20,069 bases of DNA from a virus. The position numbers were made by a program, and so were the translations under genes. This document shows, one piece after another, positions 7,164-13,830 of the stretch. How positions within the stretch are numbered: the stretch's first letter is position 1; each line of letters begins with the position of its first letter. The stretch spans positions 1 through 20,069 of the IMG/VR virus record IMGVR_UViG_3300011116_000632. One strand, 5' to 3'. A model generated the notes under the pieces. That model was not told the DNA's origin and searched no databases. It saw nothing but the letters and a program-made list of their open reading frames with translations.

Positions 7164-7517
7164 TTAATAAAATATGTGGTTGTTATATGCTACTTTAACC
7201 ACTTTGTCTTTAGCCCAATATGGCTTCATATTTTTTGTATGAAACCATTTAGCCCCTCTTGTTGGGTCATCGACCCTACCTTGCAATATCGCTTCGGCTA
7301 ATGGCATTAAATACGCTACTTGCTTTTGCGTAGGCATACCATAATCCATGAATTGATATTGTTTCGGTTGTTTCATGACCGAACAAATACTCTTCGGATA
7401 ATTTGGGTCGGCTTTGCGGTTAATTGCAGTAAAAGCAACTGCAACTTTGCCAATATCTGGCTCACCGCGAGCTTCACCAAACATAATTGCTGATAAACAT
7501 AAGATTTCATTTATCAT
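7164..7517 (-). CDS. SleB-type cell wall hydrolase
   Basis: A 117-aa protein of the Hydrolase_2 (SleB/CwlJ) fold. It starts near MINEILCLSAIMFGEARGE, where the glutamate in FGEARGE is the expected catalytic residue, and continues with KVAVAFTAINRK and KQPKQYQF, ending with AKWFHTKNMKPYW. These enzymes are lytic transglycosylases or amidases acting on peptidoglycan. Two ATGs (7520 and 7517) follow AGGAGGA; 7517 has the better spacing. The ribosome site overlaps the stop of the replication gene. It is a second candidate lysin in the window, separate from the M15 peptidase. Confidence 0.82.
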   Translation of the reverse strand: MINEILCLSAIMFGEARGEPDIGKVAVAFTAINRKADPNYPKSICSVMKQPKQYQFMDYGMPTQKQVAYLMPLAEAILQGRVDDPTRGAKWFHTKNMKPYWAKDKVVKVAYNNHIFY

Positions 7518-7525
7518 CATTCCTC

Positions 7526-8218
7526 CTAGAAAGTTAAAGGAACGGGCGGTTCGTCCTTCCACCTGCCTTGATTCAGGTAAGTAGTAGGATTAGGTATGAA
7601 CTGCCCACCATTTCTGAACCACTGGTCTGATTTTGTTTGCCATTCCAATGCTTCGAGAACTTCTGTGATATTTGGTCTTGTTTTATTCCAAGATTCTAAA
7701 GCTTTATCTTTTCCGACTTTCTTCGGATACGCTTGCCAAAATTGTTCAAAATCTTTATCCGCCACCAAGACGGGTTTTAATTTGGTTTTTGGTTTATGGT
7801 TTATGGTTTCTTGGTTTATGGTTTGTGGTTTATGGTTTATGGTTTGCATAGGGTGCGGTATGCGGTCGTTATGCGTTCGCATAGCTAGTGCATCTTTATC
7901 CTTATTCCATCGTAGATTTGCTGCTATAGAAGCTTTTTCAGACTTCGTTTGATAGGCTAAAATCTCAAGGTCGCAGCGTTTATGAATAAAACCATCTTCA
8001 GTTTTAATAAAGAAATCGTTAAGAACATTTTTAATAGCTTGTTTCTCATCTTCACTCCTTGCGCTCATTAAGCGAAATAGTTTATTTTCGTCTAGCGGGA
8101 TTGGTTGTTCGGTTAAGTAATACTGATCTAAAAGTTGGTGATAAGCCCCGTGTTCCAATAGGTTTAAGTGACCTGTATCTTTTCTATAGTCCGCTATGTT
8201 ATGTTGATAATAATGCAT
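7526..8218 (-). CDS. DUF1376-type replication initiator/replisome organiser
   Basis: A 230-aa protein in two parts. Residues 1-110 are a DUF1376 domain (HLNLLEHGAYHQLLDQYYLTE and a following EDEKQAIKNVLNDFF). Residues 155-225 match the C-terminal part of phage replisome organisers (FEQFWQAYPKKVGKDKALESW, then FIPNPTTYLNQGRWKDE). Such proteins bind the origin and recruit the helicase. The linker between them is encoded by tandem AT-rich heptamers, giving repeated INHKP/TINQE peptides. The gene has a strong ribosome site (AAAAGGAGTTTT) and a promoter module upstream. The helicase-loader-like gene further on supports a replication role. Confidence 0.82.
   Translation of the reverse strand: MHYYQHNIADYRKDTGHLNLLEHGAYHQLLDQYYLTEQPIPLDENKLFRLMSARSEDEKQAIKNVLNDFFIKTEDGFIHKRCDLEILAYQTKSEKASIAANLRWNKDKDALAMRTHNDRIPHPMQTINHKPQTINQETINHKPKTKLKPVLVADKDFEQFWQAYPKKVGKDKALESWNKTRPNITEVLEALEWQTKSDQWFRNGGQFIPNPTTYLNQGRWKDEPPVPLTF
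7784..7845. repeat. Nine tandem GGTTTAT-type heptamers inside the initiator gene
   Basis: Nine GGTTT units spaced every seven bases (one gap is eight), mostly as GGTTTAT, run through the linker region of the replication initiator gene. On the coding strand they read as ATAAACC units. Tandem iterons inside an initiator gene are how the lambda origin is organised within gene O, so this is a candidate origin; it could also be only a low-complexity linker. Confidence 0.75.
7870..7883. repeat. Short palindrome next to the heptamers
   Basis: TATGCG-TT-CGCATA is a perfect inverted repeat of six bases with a two-base centre, 24 bases beyond the heptamer array and inside the same gene. It may be a protein-binding site belonging to the putative origin or may be chance. 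Confidence 0.45.
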
Positions 8219-8249
8219 AAAACTCCTTTTGTCTTATATTCCTTTATCA

Positions 8250-8279
8250 ATTATCGTTGATTTTTGAAAAAAAGAAAGC
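8250..8279 (-). promoter_or_regulatory. Promoter module, copy 3 (drives the initiator gene)
   Basis: Read on the minus strand, GCTTTCTTTTTTT (8279-8267) is followed after 11 bases by GATAAT (8255-8250), a near-consensus -10 box. The leader then contains AAAGGAATATAAGAC before the ribosome site AAAAGGAG of the initiator gene. The same arrangement occurs twice on the plus strand, which is the main support. Confidence 0.65.
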
Positions 8280-8282
8280 GAT

Positions 8283-8633
8283 TTATGACTTTAAATATGA
8301 TTTTATAACTTCTTTGCCCTCCAAAAACCCATAACAAACGACTGCCTGGTAGCCCATTTGATCGGCTAATTTCATAAATTCGGCTTGATTTTCTTGAATT
8401 TTACCCCCTTTGGCTTTCATTTCGATGAATAAACCACATTTAGAGCCCTTTGGGACCATTAAAAATAGGTCTGATACCCCAGGCATCACGCCCTCTTTTT
8501 TAAGCTTTATAGCCGTCCCTATATTCCTTACACCACCATTTGGAATAGCAAATAGAGTATTTTTGATTAAAGGATATTGAATCCTGAACCAATTTATGAG
8601 TAAAACCTGTTCTAAATGCTCTTTTTGTGCCAT
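8283..8633 (-). CDS. VRR-NUC domain nuclease
   Basis: A 116-aa stand-alone VRR-NUC domain of the PD-(D/E)XK nuclease superfamily. Active-site residues can be placed: D55 in PGVSDLF, E71 and K73 in GLFIEMKAKGGK, and Q83 in the following helix. The NGG motif in AIPNGGVRN is also typical. Phage versions are thought to resolve branched DNA or act in replication and repair. The start ATG has no visible ribosome-binding site (the upstream is AATATTTAAA), so it may be poorly or leaderlessly translated. It lies at the head of the leftward block, divergent from the plus-strand genes. Confidence 0.88.
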   Translation of the reverse strand: MAQKEHLEQVLLINWFRIQYPLIKNTLFAIPNGGVRNIGTAIKLKKEGVMPGVSDLFLMVPKGSKCGLFIEMKAKGGKIQENQAEFMKLADQMGYQAVVCYGFLEGKEVIKSYLKS

Positions 8634-8659
8634 TTTAAATATTTTAATCTTTTTTTACC

Positions 8660-8694
8660 AAAATGCTTTCTTTTTTTAACAGTTCCTCCATAAT
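8660..8694 (+). promoter_or_regulatory. Promoter module, copy 1
   Basis: AAAATGCTTTCTTTTTTT (8660-8677) is followed after 11 bases by CATAAT (8689-8694), a likely -10 box. Downstream the leader has TTAACTGGAATT at 8715-8726 and the ribosome site AAAGGAAT before the ATG at 8740. The first box, the spacing and the leader motif recur at copy 2. Confidence 0.65.
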
Positions 8695-8739
8695 GACTTC
8701 TGTAGTAAATTTTTTTAACTGGAATTGAAAGGAATCAAA

Positions 8740-9012
8740 ATGCAAATATTTACCCAGGCAAAGAATCAAGAAATCCCTCAATTAAAAGAAACAACTTTCT
8801 TCCGTGGTAATACATTTTTCGAAGCTTCACCTTGTGAGTGTTGTGGCAAGGTTTTAATCGAAGAAGGCAATCCCGTAACAATCGTAACTAAATTTAATGA
8901 CATCGAGTTTTATCAACGAGATAAAATTGATGCCAGCGATATGTCATCAGTCACTGATCAATATACTATCAATGATGATGGTTATATTATTTGTTTAGAT
9001 TGTGATGTGTAA
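8740..9012 (+). CDS. Small zinc-ribbon-like protein, 90 aa
   Basis: Not recognised as a named family. A 90-aa acidic protein with two cysteine knuckles, CECC at about residues 32-35 and CLDC near the C-terminus, which could together bind one zinc ion. A longer reading starts at a TTG at 8725 inside the leader; the ATG at 8740 after AAAGGAATCAAA is clearly better. It is the first gene after promoter copy 1, a place typical of host-takeover proteins. Confidence 0.65.
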   Translation: MQIFTQAKNQEIPQLKETTFFRGNTFFEASPCECCGKVLIEEGNPVTIVTKFNDIEFYQRDKIDASDMSSVTDQYTINDDGYIICLDCDV

Positions 9013-9013
9013 T

Positions 9014-9121
9014 ATGAAAAAAGATTTAATCACCGGAATTATTTTCGCCACTGCCTTTTGGGCGTATGTGGCGTTATGGCTTTATGTTGGTTACCCTTTT
9101 TTAACTAAATTATTTGGATAG
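9014..9121 (+). CDS. Single-pass membrane peptide, 35 aa
   Basis: A 35-codon frame starting two bases after the upstream stop: a short basic N-terminus (MKKD), one hydrophobic helix with TGIIFATAFWAYVALWLYVG, and a short C-terminal tail. The basic start and single membrane span are coherent, and it fills the gap between two genes exactly. There is no strong ribosome site, so translation would depend on coupling. Confidence 0.55.
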   Translation: MKKDLITGIIFATAFWAYVALWLYVGYPFLTKLFG

Positions 9122-9129
9122 GACAATAT

Positions 9130-9450
9130 ATGACACAAGATAATACATATAACGGCTGGAAAAATTACGCAACATGGCGTATCGCTTTGGAAATTTTTGA
9201 CGGCTATGATATTTCTGACTTTTATCATTCTTGGGGAAGTGAACCAAATAAATTAGCTGATTTTTTAGAAACTATTGCCGAGGAATCTATATTTCTAGAT
9301 GTGCCTGACGGGTTGGCTAAAGATTATGCAAGAGCTTTTTTAGATGAAGTTAGCTGGTATGAAATAGCTAAAAATCTTATAGACGCTCATGAATGGGAAA
9401 ATAATGCTAACGAGGAAAATACAAGAGAGGACTATGATGAATATAAATAA
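9130..9450 (+). CDS. Conserved phage protein of the NGWKNYATW type (DUF7249-like)
   Basis: A 106-aa acidic protein. Its N-terminus TYNGWKNYATWRIALEIFD is a motif found in many phage and plasmid proteins (YNGYxNYETW...), which I recall as DUF7249; the function is unknown. The remainder has helices with LADFLETIAEE and YARAFLDEVSWYEIAKNLI, the latter typical of the same family. It is in a chain of small genes under promoter copy 1. Confidence 0.65.
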   Translation: MTQDNTYNGWKNYATWRIALEIFDGYDISDFYHSWGSEPNKLADFLETIAEESIFLDVPDGLAKDYARAFLDEVSWYEIAKNLIDAHEWENNANEENTREDYDEYK

Positions 9451-9676
9451 AGGTATATTAGCTTCAAATTATGCAATAGATTTTTACACTTCTGATTTAG
9501 GCGGATTAACTCATGAGGAATTTTATGAGGCTTTATCTGATGGTGAAATTCCTGATGAAGTTTCTATTTGGTCACCCTTTGAAAATTCTGACGCAGGCGA
9601 TTTGTTAGAGCTTATAGATAATTTAGCTAATTATTTAATACATTTTTCAGACAAAATCTCTGAAAGGCAAAAATAA
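9437..9676 (+). CDS. Hypothetical acidic protein, 79 aa
   Basis: Not recognised. A 79-aa acidic protein with LTHEEFYEALSDGEIPDEV and a C-terminal helix AGDLLELIDNLANYLI. A longer frame can be drawn from 9389, but AGAGAGG at 9424-9430 is placed for the ATG at 9437 (or 9434), so the short form is preferred. It overlaps the stop of the previous gene. Confidence 0.6.
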   Translation: MNINKGILASNYAIDFYTSDLGGLTHEEFYEALSDGEIPDEVSIWSPFENSDAGDLLELIDNLANYLIHFSDKISERQK

Positions 9677-9852
9677 TGTTTATTATAGACTTCGAAACCG
9701 AAAAAATTAAAGAAGTAGATAATTGGCAAATATGCGAGTTCGTAAATGGTCTTATTGCAAGTCAAAATATGGACCTATTAAATAAGCGTTATTTGTTTGT
9801 TCCAACCGCCGAAGCCGCCGAATATATTATTACTAAATCTACAAATCATTAA
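9676..9852 (+). CDS. Hypothetical protein, 58 aa
   Basis: Not recognised. A 58-codon frame whose ATG overlaps the preceding stop (TAATG), with AAAGG upstream. It has the alternating pattern of a small alpha/beta protein: MFIIDFETEKIKEVDNW, a helix ICEFVNGLIASQ, and KRYLFVPTAEAAEYI. It ends just inside the start of promoter copy 2. Confidence 0.6.
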   Translation: MFIIDFETEKIKEVDNWQICEFVNGLIASQNMDLLNKRYLFVPTAEAAEYIITKSTNH

Positions 9853-9886
9853 AATGCTTTCTTTTTTTGCAAATTCGAACGATAAT
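9851..9886 (+). promoter_or_regulatory. Promoter module, copy 2
   Basis: AAAATGCTTTCTTTTTTT (9851-9868) is identical to copy 1; after 12 bases comes GATAAT (9881-9886). The leader repeats TTAACTGGAATT at 9905-9916 and AAGGAATTTAT before the ATG at 9930. The distance from first box to leader motif is 54 bases here and 55 in copy 1. Confidence 0.68.
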
Positions 9887-9929
9887 TACTCTTGCAATAT
9901 TTTATTAACTGGAATTATAAGGAATTTAT

Positions 9930-10436
9930 ATGAATATATTTTATCTACACAATAACCCTCGCCACTGTGCCATTATGCATCTTGACAAACATTGCGTTAA
10001 GATGATTCTTGAATATGCCCAGCTTCTCTCTACTGCTCATCGTGTCCTCGATGGCGATGATTATGCTGACGAACATGGCTTCTACAAAAAAACTCACATG
10101 AATCACCCGTCTGCTGTATGGGTTCGCAAAAGTTATCATAATTACTTTTGGTTACATACACTATTACGCTTCTTGTGTATCGAATATACATACCGCTACG
10201 GCAAAATTCATAAGGTTCAGCTCACAGGTTTATTAGACCAGCTTTTTGTATTGCCTAAACATATTGGCACCGAGGATTTTACCGAGCCTACGCCTGCTAT
10301 GCCTGATGACTGTAAGATAGCCGATGATTCGATTGCTTCATATCGCAAATACTATCAATTATATAAATCGCATATTGCCAAATGGACTGATCGTAATATG
10401 CCTGACTGGTTTGATAAAAGCTTTGCAATTCAATAA
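9930..10436 (+). CDS. Conserved phage protein, DKHCVKM type
   Basis: A 168-aa protein. DKHCVKMILEYAQLLSTAHR near the N-terminus, then HMNHPSAVWVRKSYHNYFWL, EYTYRYGKIHK, and a C-terminal YRKYYQLYKSHIAKWTDR with MPDWF form a pattern I recognise from many aquatic phages. Some such proteins are loosely labelled pyrimidine-dimer glycosylase, but I see no clear support for that. It is rich in His, Trp and Tyr, as in an enzyme or nucleic-acid-binding protein. It is the first gene after promoter copy 2, so probably early. Confidence 0.65.
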   Translation: MNIFYLHNNPRHCAIMHLDKHCVKMILEYAQLLSTAHRVLDGDDYADEHGFYKKTHMNHPSAVWVRKSYHNYFWLHTLLRFLCIEYTYRYGKIHKVQLTGLLDQLFVLPKHIGTEDFTEPTPAMPDDCKIADDSIASYRKYYQLYKSHIAKWTDRNMPDWFDKSFAIQ

Positions 10437-10477
10437 TTTGAGAGTATCATTCGCTAAATCAACAACTAGGAGGCGTT

Positions 10478-10816
10478 ATGACTGACGAAAATGTTGCGGT
10501 AGAAAAGATTCATATTCAAACATTGATAAACAATGACCCTGATTTTTTAGAGGAAGCACCTGCGCCCTCTGTTCAGGATTTAATTGAATATCATATTACT
10601 TTTCAATCAAAGAATTTCAATGACTTCTGCAAACACGCAGAATTGCAGGGTCATATAAAAAATATTCTTTACGATTCAGAGGACGATAAGCTTGGTCGCA
10701 TCAAAGACTTATACGATGCTGAAATCAAAAGAATAGCAAAATATATTGCAGAGAATCATCAAAACAATAATTTTGCTCGTTGGGCGTATGAGGAAACAAT
10801 GAAATATATTATTTAA
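10478..10816 (+). CDS. Hypothetical protein, 112 aa
   Basis: Not recognised. A 112-aa acidic, mostly helical protein with no membrane segment. It contains PSVQDLIEYHITFQSKNF and a C-terminal helix with IKRIAKYIAENHQNN. A strong ribosome site (AGGAGG) precedes the ATG at good spacing. Confidence 0.65.
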   Translation: MTDENVAVEKIHIQTLINNDPDFLEEAPAPSVQDLIEYHITFQSKNFNDFCKHAELQGHIKNILYDSEDDKLGRIKDLYDAEIKRIAKYIAENHQNNNFARWAYEETMKYII

Positions 10817-10838
10817 TTTTAAAAGGAATTTATAAGAC

Positions 10839-11402
10839 ATGAAAACATCAGAAAGTATAAAAGAAATATCAAGTGCGCTAGTTCAGGCACAAAGCAATAT
10901 TAAATTTGCTATCAAAGATTCTACCAATCCACATTTCAAATCTCGTTACGCAGATTTAGGGTCTGTTATTGGCGCAGTAAAAGAATCTCTCAACGCAGTA
11001 GGCATCGCTTTTATTCAAACGCCTACTGAATCTAATACTGGCACTTTGGCTCTTACTACTCGGCTTATTCATCAATCAGGTGAATGGATTGAGGATACCG
11101 CTATTTGCCCTTTACAAAAGAATGACCCGCAAGGTTATGGCTCTGCTTTGACTTACCTACGCAGATATTCTTTAGCGTCTATCACAGGTCTGTATCAAGA
11201 CGATGACGATGGCGAATCTACTCGCATGAACCCTGAAGATTATTTGAAAAAAATACAATCCGCTACAAATCTCACGAGCCTGCAAAAAATCTACGGCTCA
11301 ATAATCGCTGAAGTCAAAAATGATAAAAATTTGACCAACGCTATTATTGCGGAAAAAGATAGATTGAAAAAGATATTTGAACTTGATAACGAGGAGCAAT
11401 AA
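10839..11402 (+). CDS. erf: ERF-family single-strand annealing protein
   Basis: A 187-aa member of the ERF superfamily of phage recombinases, which anneal complementary single strands. The core is clear: AIKDSTNPHFKSRYADLGSV, then VKESLNAVGIAFIQTP, GEWIEDTAICPLQKNDPQG, and the signature YGSALTYLRRYSLASITGL followed by DDDDGE. The C-terminal 45 residues are helical and variable, as usual. It starts a recombination block with YqaJ exonuclease and an SSB-like protein, the usual annealase-exonuclease partnership. The leader AAGGAATTTATAAGAC resembles that of the initiator gene. Confidence 0.93.
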   Translation: MKTSESIKEISSALVQAQSNIKFAIKDSTNPHFKSRYADLGSVIGAVKESLNAVGIAFIQTPTESNTGTLALTTRLIHQSGEWIEDTAICPLQKNDPQGYGSALTYLRRYSLASITGLYQDDDDGESTRMNPEDYLKKIQSATNLTSLQKIYGSIIAEVKNDKNLTNAIIAEKDRLKKIFELDNEEQ

Positions 11403-11632
11403 TGAAATTACCTAAAATAAACTGGCAAGATTTATCCAACAATGTATTTCTGTATTCTTGCATGGCACCAGTCTATGCAGGATTGATTGATGCGGGTTGG
11501 TATGTATTTACTAGCCAAACTTTAATCAATAAAAGTTGGGACTGGTATTCAGCAACACTTGTATTAGTATTTTTATTTTTGGCTATAGCCACATCTACAT
11601 ATCTTAAAAATCAAAAGGAAAAAACACAATGA
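11402..11632 (+). CDS. Small membrane protein, 76 aa
   Basis: Not recognised. A 76-aa protein with two hydrophobic segments, about residues 15-36 (FLYSCMAPVYAGLIDAGWYVF) and 48-68 (YSATLVLVFLFLAIATSTYL), and a basic C-terminus. The ATG overlaps the ERF stop (TAATG). Its place inside the recombination block suggests membrane-associated early function, nothing more specific. Confidence 0.6.
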   Translation: MKLPKINWQDLSNNVFLYSCMAPVYAGLIDAGWYVFTSQTLINKSWDWYSATLVLVFLFLAIATSTYLKNQKEKTQ

Positions 11633-11850
11633 AGACAACACAAGAAGATCGTTTAATTAAACATTTCAAAAAAATAAAAACAATCGACCCAATCAGAGCT
11701 TGGACCAATCTAGGCATCTATCGTTTATCTGCAAGAATTTTAGAGCTTCGTAAAAAAGGTTATGAAATTGATACGCAAAGAAAAGCAGTTAAAAATAGAT
11801 TTGGCGAGGACTGTGTCGTAGCCCAATATAGAATGCGAGGCATGCTATGA
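11629..11850 (+). CDS. Helix-turn-helix protein (HTH_39 type)
   Basis: A 73-aa winged-helix-like protein of the HTH_39 type. The pattern IDPIRAWTNLGIYRLSARIL, then ELRKKGYEIDTQ, and KNRFGEDCVVAQYRM is typical of this small phage/prophage family, which is predicted to bind DNA. It may regulate early transcription or assist recombination. The start overlaps the preceding stop by four bases. Confidence 0.8.
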   Translation: MKTTQEDRLIKHFKKIKTIDPIRAWTNLGIYRLSARILELRKKGYEIDTQRKAVKNRFGEDCVVAQYRMRGML

Positions 11851-11969
11851 CATTAACCAGCTTTTATGGCATTAAATTACCTATTACTGTTGATGATATT
11901 ATTCAGCAAGAAAAAAGACATATCAAAGTTTTATTTTTAAGACGATTGATGAGTTTAAAAAATGGATAA
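11847..11969 (+). CDS. Hypothetical peptide, 40 aa
   Basis: Not recognised. A 40-codon frame whose ATG overlaps the stop of the HTH gene (ATGA) and whose end overlaps the YqaJ gene by eight bases, so it fills the space exactly. A GAGG ribosome site precedes it. It is basic at the C-terminus, including the run LFLRRLMSLKNG. Confidence 0.5.
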   Translation: MTLTSFYGIKLPITVDDIIQQEKRHIKVLFLRRLMSLKNG

Positions 11970-12594
11970 TATTCAGCAGGGCAGTGATGAATGGTTCGAG
12001 ATGCGGTTAGGAAAAGTAACCGCAAGTCGAATTTCTGATTTATTGTCAAAAATTAAGTCAGGCGAAAGTTCAGGGCGTAAAAAGTTAAGAAACGAACTCA
12101 TACGAGAGCGTTTGACGCACAAACGCATCGAGGGTTATACCAATGCAGCCATGGAACGAGGAAACCTGTTAGAGCCTCTTGCAAGAGCTTCCTACGAGGT
12201 CCAGCGAAAATTGTTCGTAGATCAGGTGCCTTTTGTGAATCACCCTGTCATTTCGATGGCAGGTTGTTCACCTGATGGCTTAATTGGTAGTGATGGGCTA
12301 ATAGAAATCAAATGTCCTAACCCTGAAAACCATTTAGAGCATATTCTGAATGACGGAGTAGATTTAATAAATCGTTACTTCGCTCAATGTCAATGGCAAA
12401 TGGCATGCACAGATAGACGCTGGTGCGATCTCGTTTCTTTTGACCCTGACATCAGCGAGCCGTTGCAATTATTTATCACTCGAATTGTTAGAGATGATGA
12501 ATGGATTGCCCAGGCAGAAGCAGAAGTAGTCAAATTTAATGACGAAGTAGATACTATTGTAAAACAACTAAAGGAAAAATATAATGGCAATTAA
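11962..12594 (+). CDS. YqaJ-family exonuclease (lambda-exonuclease fold)
   Basis: A 210-aa YqaJ-like viral recombinase nuclease. It opens with QGSDEWFEMRLGKVTASRI, the family signature, and has the PD-(D/E)XK active site: E65 and E71 in MERGNLLEP, D105 in CSPDGLIG, E115 and K117 in LIEIKCP, and Q143/Q145 in FAQCQWQM. It digests one strand of duplex DNA to give 3' single-stranded tails for the ERF annealase encoded just upstream. The C-terminal helix is charged. Confidence 0.93.
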   Translation: MDNIQQGSDEWFEMRLGKVTASRISDLLSKIKSGESSGRKKLRNELIRERLTHKRIEGYTNAAMERGNLLEPLARASYEVQRKLFVDQVPFVNHPVISMAGCSPDGLIGSDGLIEIKCPNPENHLEHILNDGVDLINRYFAQCQWQMACTDRRWCDLVSFDPDISEPLQLFITRIVRDDEWIAQAEAEVVKFNDEVDTIVKQLKEKYNGN

Positions 12595-12838
12595 ATATGA
12601 TTTAGTAGCAGGTGGTGAAAAGTTTGTAGGTCAAGACGGCAAAGAGCGTCGCAAAGATATTCATTGTGGCGTAGTGATGGATAATAAATATGGCGGTATA
12701 TCTATCAAATTAGAAAAGCTTCCTGTAAACTTCGATGGTTGGTTAAATAGCCGTGACCCTAAACCAAAAGAAGCTGCGCCTCAAGAGGCTGCTCCGCCAG
12801 CGAACTTTGATGACATGCAGGACGATACTCCGTTCTAA
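12584..12838 (+). CDS. SSB-like protein with acidic DDTPF tail
   Basis: An 84-aa protein. Residues 1-55 look like a short OB-fold-like beta domain (YDLVAGGEKFVGQDGKERR, then HCGVVMDNKYGGISIKLEKL). A proline/alanine-rich linker leads to a C-terminus DDMQDDTPF, closely resembling the acidic tip (DDDIPF) by which bacterial SSB recruits partner proteins. Together with the adjacent exonuclease and annealase this suggests a single-strand DNA-binding protein. The assignment rests on tail and context, as the fold is not proven. Confidence 0.68.
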   Translation: MAIKYDLVAGGEKFVGQDGKERRKDIHCGVVMDNKYGGISIKLEKLPVNFDGWLNSRDPKPKEAAPQEAAPPANFDDMQDDTPF

Positions 12839-12842
12839 CTTT

Positions 12843-12869
12843 AGGGGGATTAATTTCCCCCTTTTTTTT
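12843..12869 (+). terminator. Rho-independent terminator after the recombination block
   Basis: AGGGGGA, a six-base loop TTAATT, TCCCCCT, then a run of eight T. The seven-base-pair stem with T-tract lies five bases after the SSB-like gene stop and ends the ERF-YqaJ-SSB block. Some read-through is needed to reach the next gene unless that has its own promoter. Confidence 0.9.
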
Positions 12870-12879
12870 AAGGAAAATT

Positions 12880-13830
12880 ATGCCAAGAACATTAACAGAT
12901 GATGATTTCATAAAACTTTGGAACGAGCATAAATCATGCACTAAAATATCCAAAGTAACAGGAATGGGAATACGCTCTATTCAAACAAGACGCAGAGCAG
13001 TAGAAGGCAGATATGGCGTTGAATTAAATATTAGTGATGAGCGTCCGTTTGTAGAAAAACATTCAGCAAGAATCAATCACCCTCTGAATGATGGTGTTGT
13101 TATTGTATTTTCTGATGCACATTTTTGGAACACAGATGAATCGACTGCGTTCAGAGCTTTAATTAAATGCATTAAAGAATTGAAGCCAAGAGTAGTCGTA
13201 GCCAATGGCGATGTATTCGATGGTGCTTCTATATCAAGACATGGTAGAATTGGTTTCCTTGAACATAGACCGACTGTTATTGAGGAATTAAAAGCTTGTA
13301 AAGAAATGCTAGGCAGAATTGAAGACGCCTGCAAAACAGTCAAACCTAGCCCATTCCTAACATGGACTTTAGGTAATCACGATAGCCGTTTTGAAACATA
13401 CTTGGCTGCCGTAGCTCCGCAATATGAATTTATAGATGGCTTTCATTTAAAAGACCATTTCCCTGCTTGGCGTCCTTGCTGGGCAACATGGGTTAATGAT
13501 GTATGTATCAAACACAGATGGAAAGGTGGCGTTCATGCTACACACAATAACACTTTGGGGTCAGGAACATCAATGGTTACTGGGCATTTACATTCTCTTA
13601 AAGTTACTCCTTATACCGATTATACTGGTACTCGTTATGGCGTGGATACTGGGACGCTAGCAGAAATAGAGGGCGACCAATTTTTAAACTATACGGAAGA
13701 TAATCCAAAAAACTGGCGTTCAGGTTTTGCGGTATTAACATTCCACAAGGGCAGACTTCTACAACCTGAATTAGTAGAAGTCATGGAAGATGGTGTTGTT
13801 TGTTTTAGGGGGAAAGTCTATGAAGTATAA
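12880..13830 (+). CDS. Calcineurin-like metallophosphoesterase with N-terminal HTH
   Basis: A 316-aa protein. Residues 1-45 form a helix-turn-helix-like segment (CTKISKVTGMGIRSIQTRRR); from about 70 on is a metallophosphoesterase with the dimetal motifs D79/H81 (FSDAHF), D111 (ANGDVFDG), N166/H167/D168 (LGNHDSR), H219 and GHLH at 235-238. Phage members may act as DNA exonucleases or phosphodiesterases; the SbcD/Mre11-like fold is the reference. The N-terminal DNA-binding segment suggests that the substrate is nucleic acid. The ribosome site AAGGAAAATT follows the terminator directly. Confidence 0.88.
   Translation: MPRTLTDDDFIKLWNEHKSCTKISKVTGMGIRSIQTRRRAVEGRYGVELNISDERPFVEKHSARINHPLNDGVVIVFSDAHFWNTDESTAFRALIKCIKELKPRVVVANGDVFDGASISRHGRIGFLEHRPTVIEELKACKEMLGRIEDACKTVKPSPFLTWTLGNHDSRFETYLAAVAPQYEFIDGFHLKDHFPAWRPCWATWVNDVCIKHRWKGGVHATHNNTLGSGTSMVTGHLHSLKVTPYTDYTGTRYGVDTGTLAEIEGDQFLNYTEDNPKNWRSGFAVLTFHKGRLLQPELVEVMEDGVVCFRGKVYEV

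Noticed and set aside
7596-7952. 118-aa plus-strand frame rich in Gly/Phe/Met/Trp
   Set aside because: It is antisense to the replication initiator; the unusual composition comes from the GGTTTAT heptamers.
8660-8694. T4 MotA-dependent middle promoter
   Set aside because: The box contains TGCTT as MotA boxes do, but spacing to the -10 is 20-21 bases rather than the usual 12-13 and no MotA gene is seen; reported only as a phage-specific module.
9945-10139. 64-aa minus-strand frame
   Set aside because: It is antisense to the DKHCVKM-type protein, which has clear conserved motifs and a promoter.
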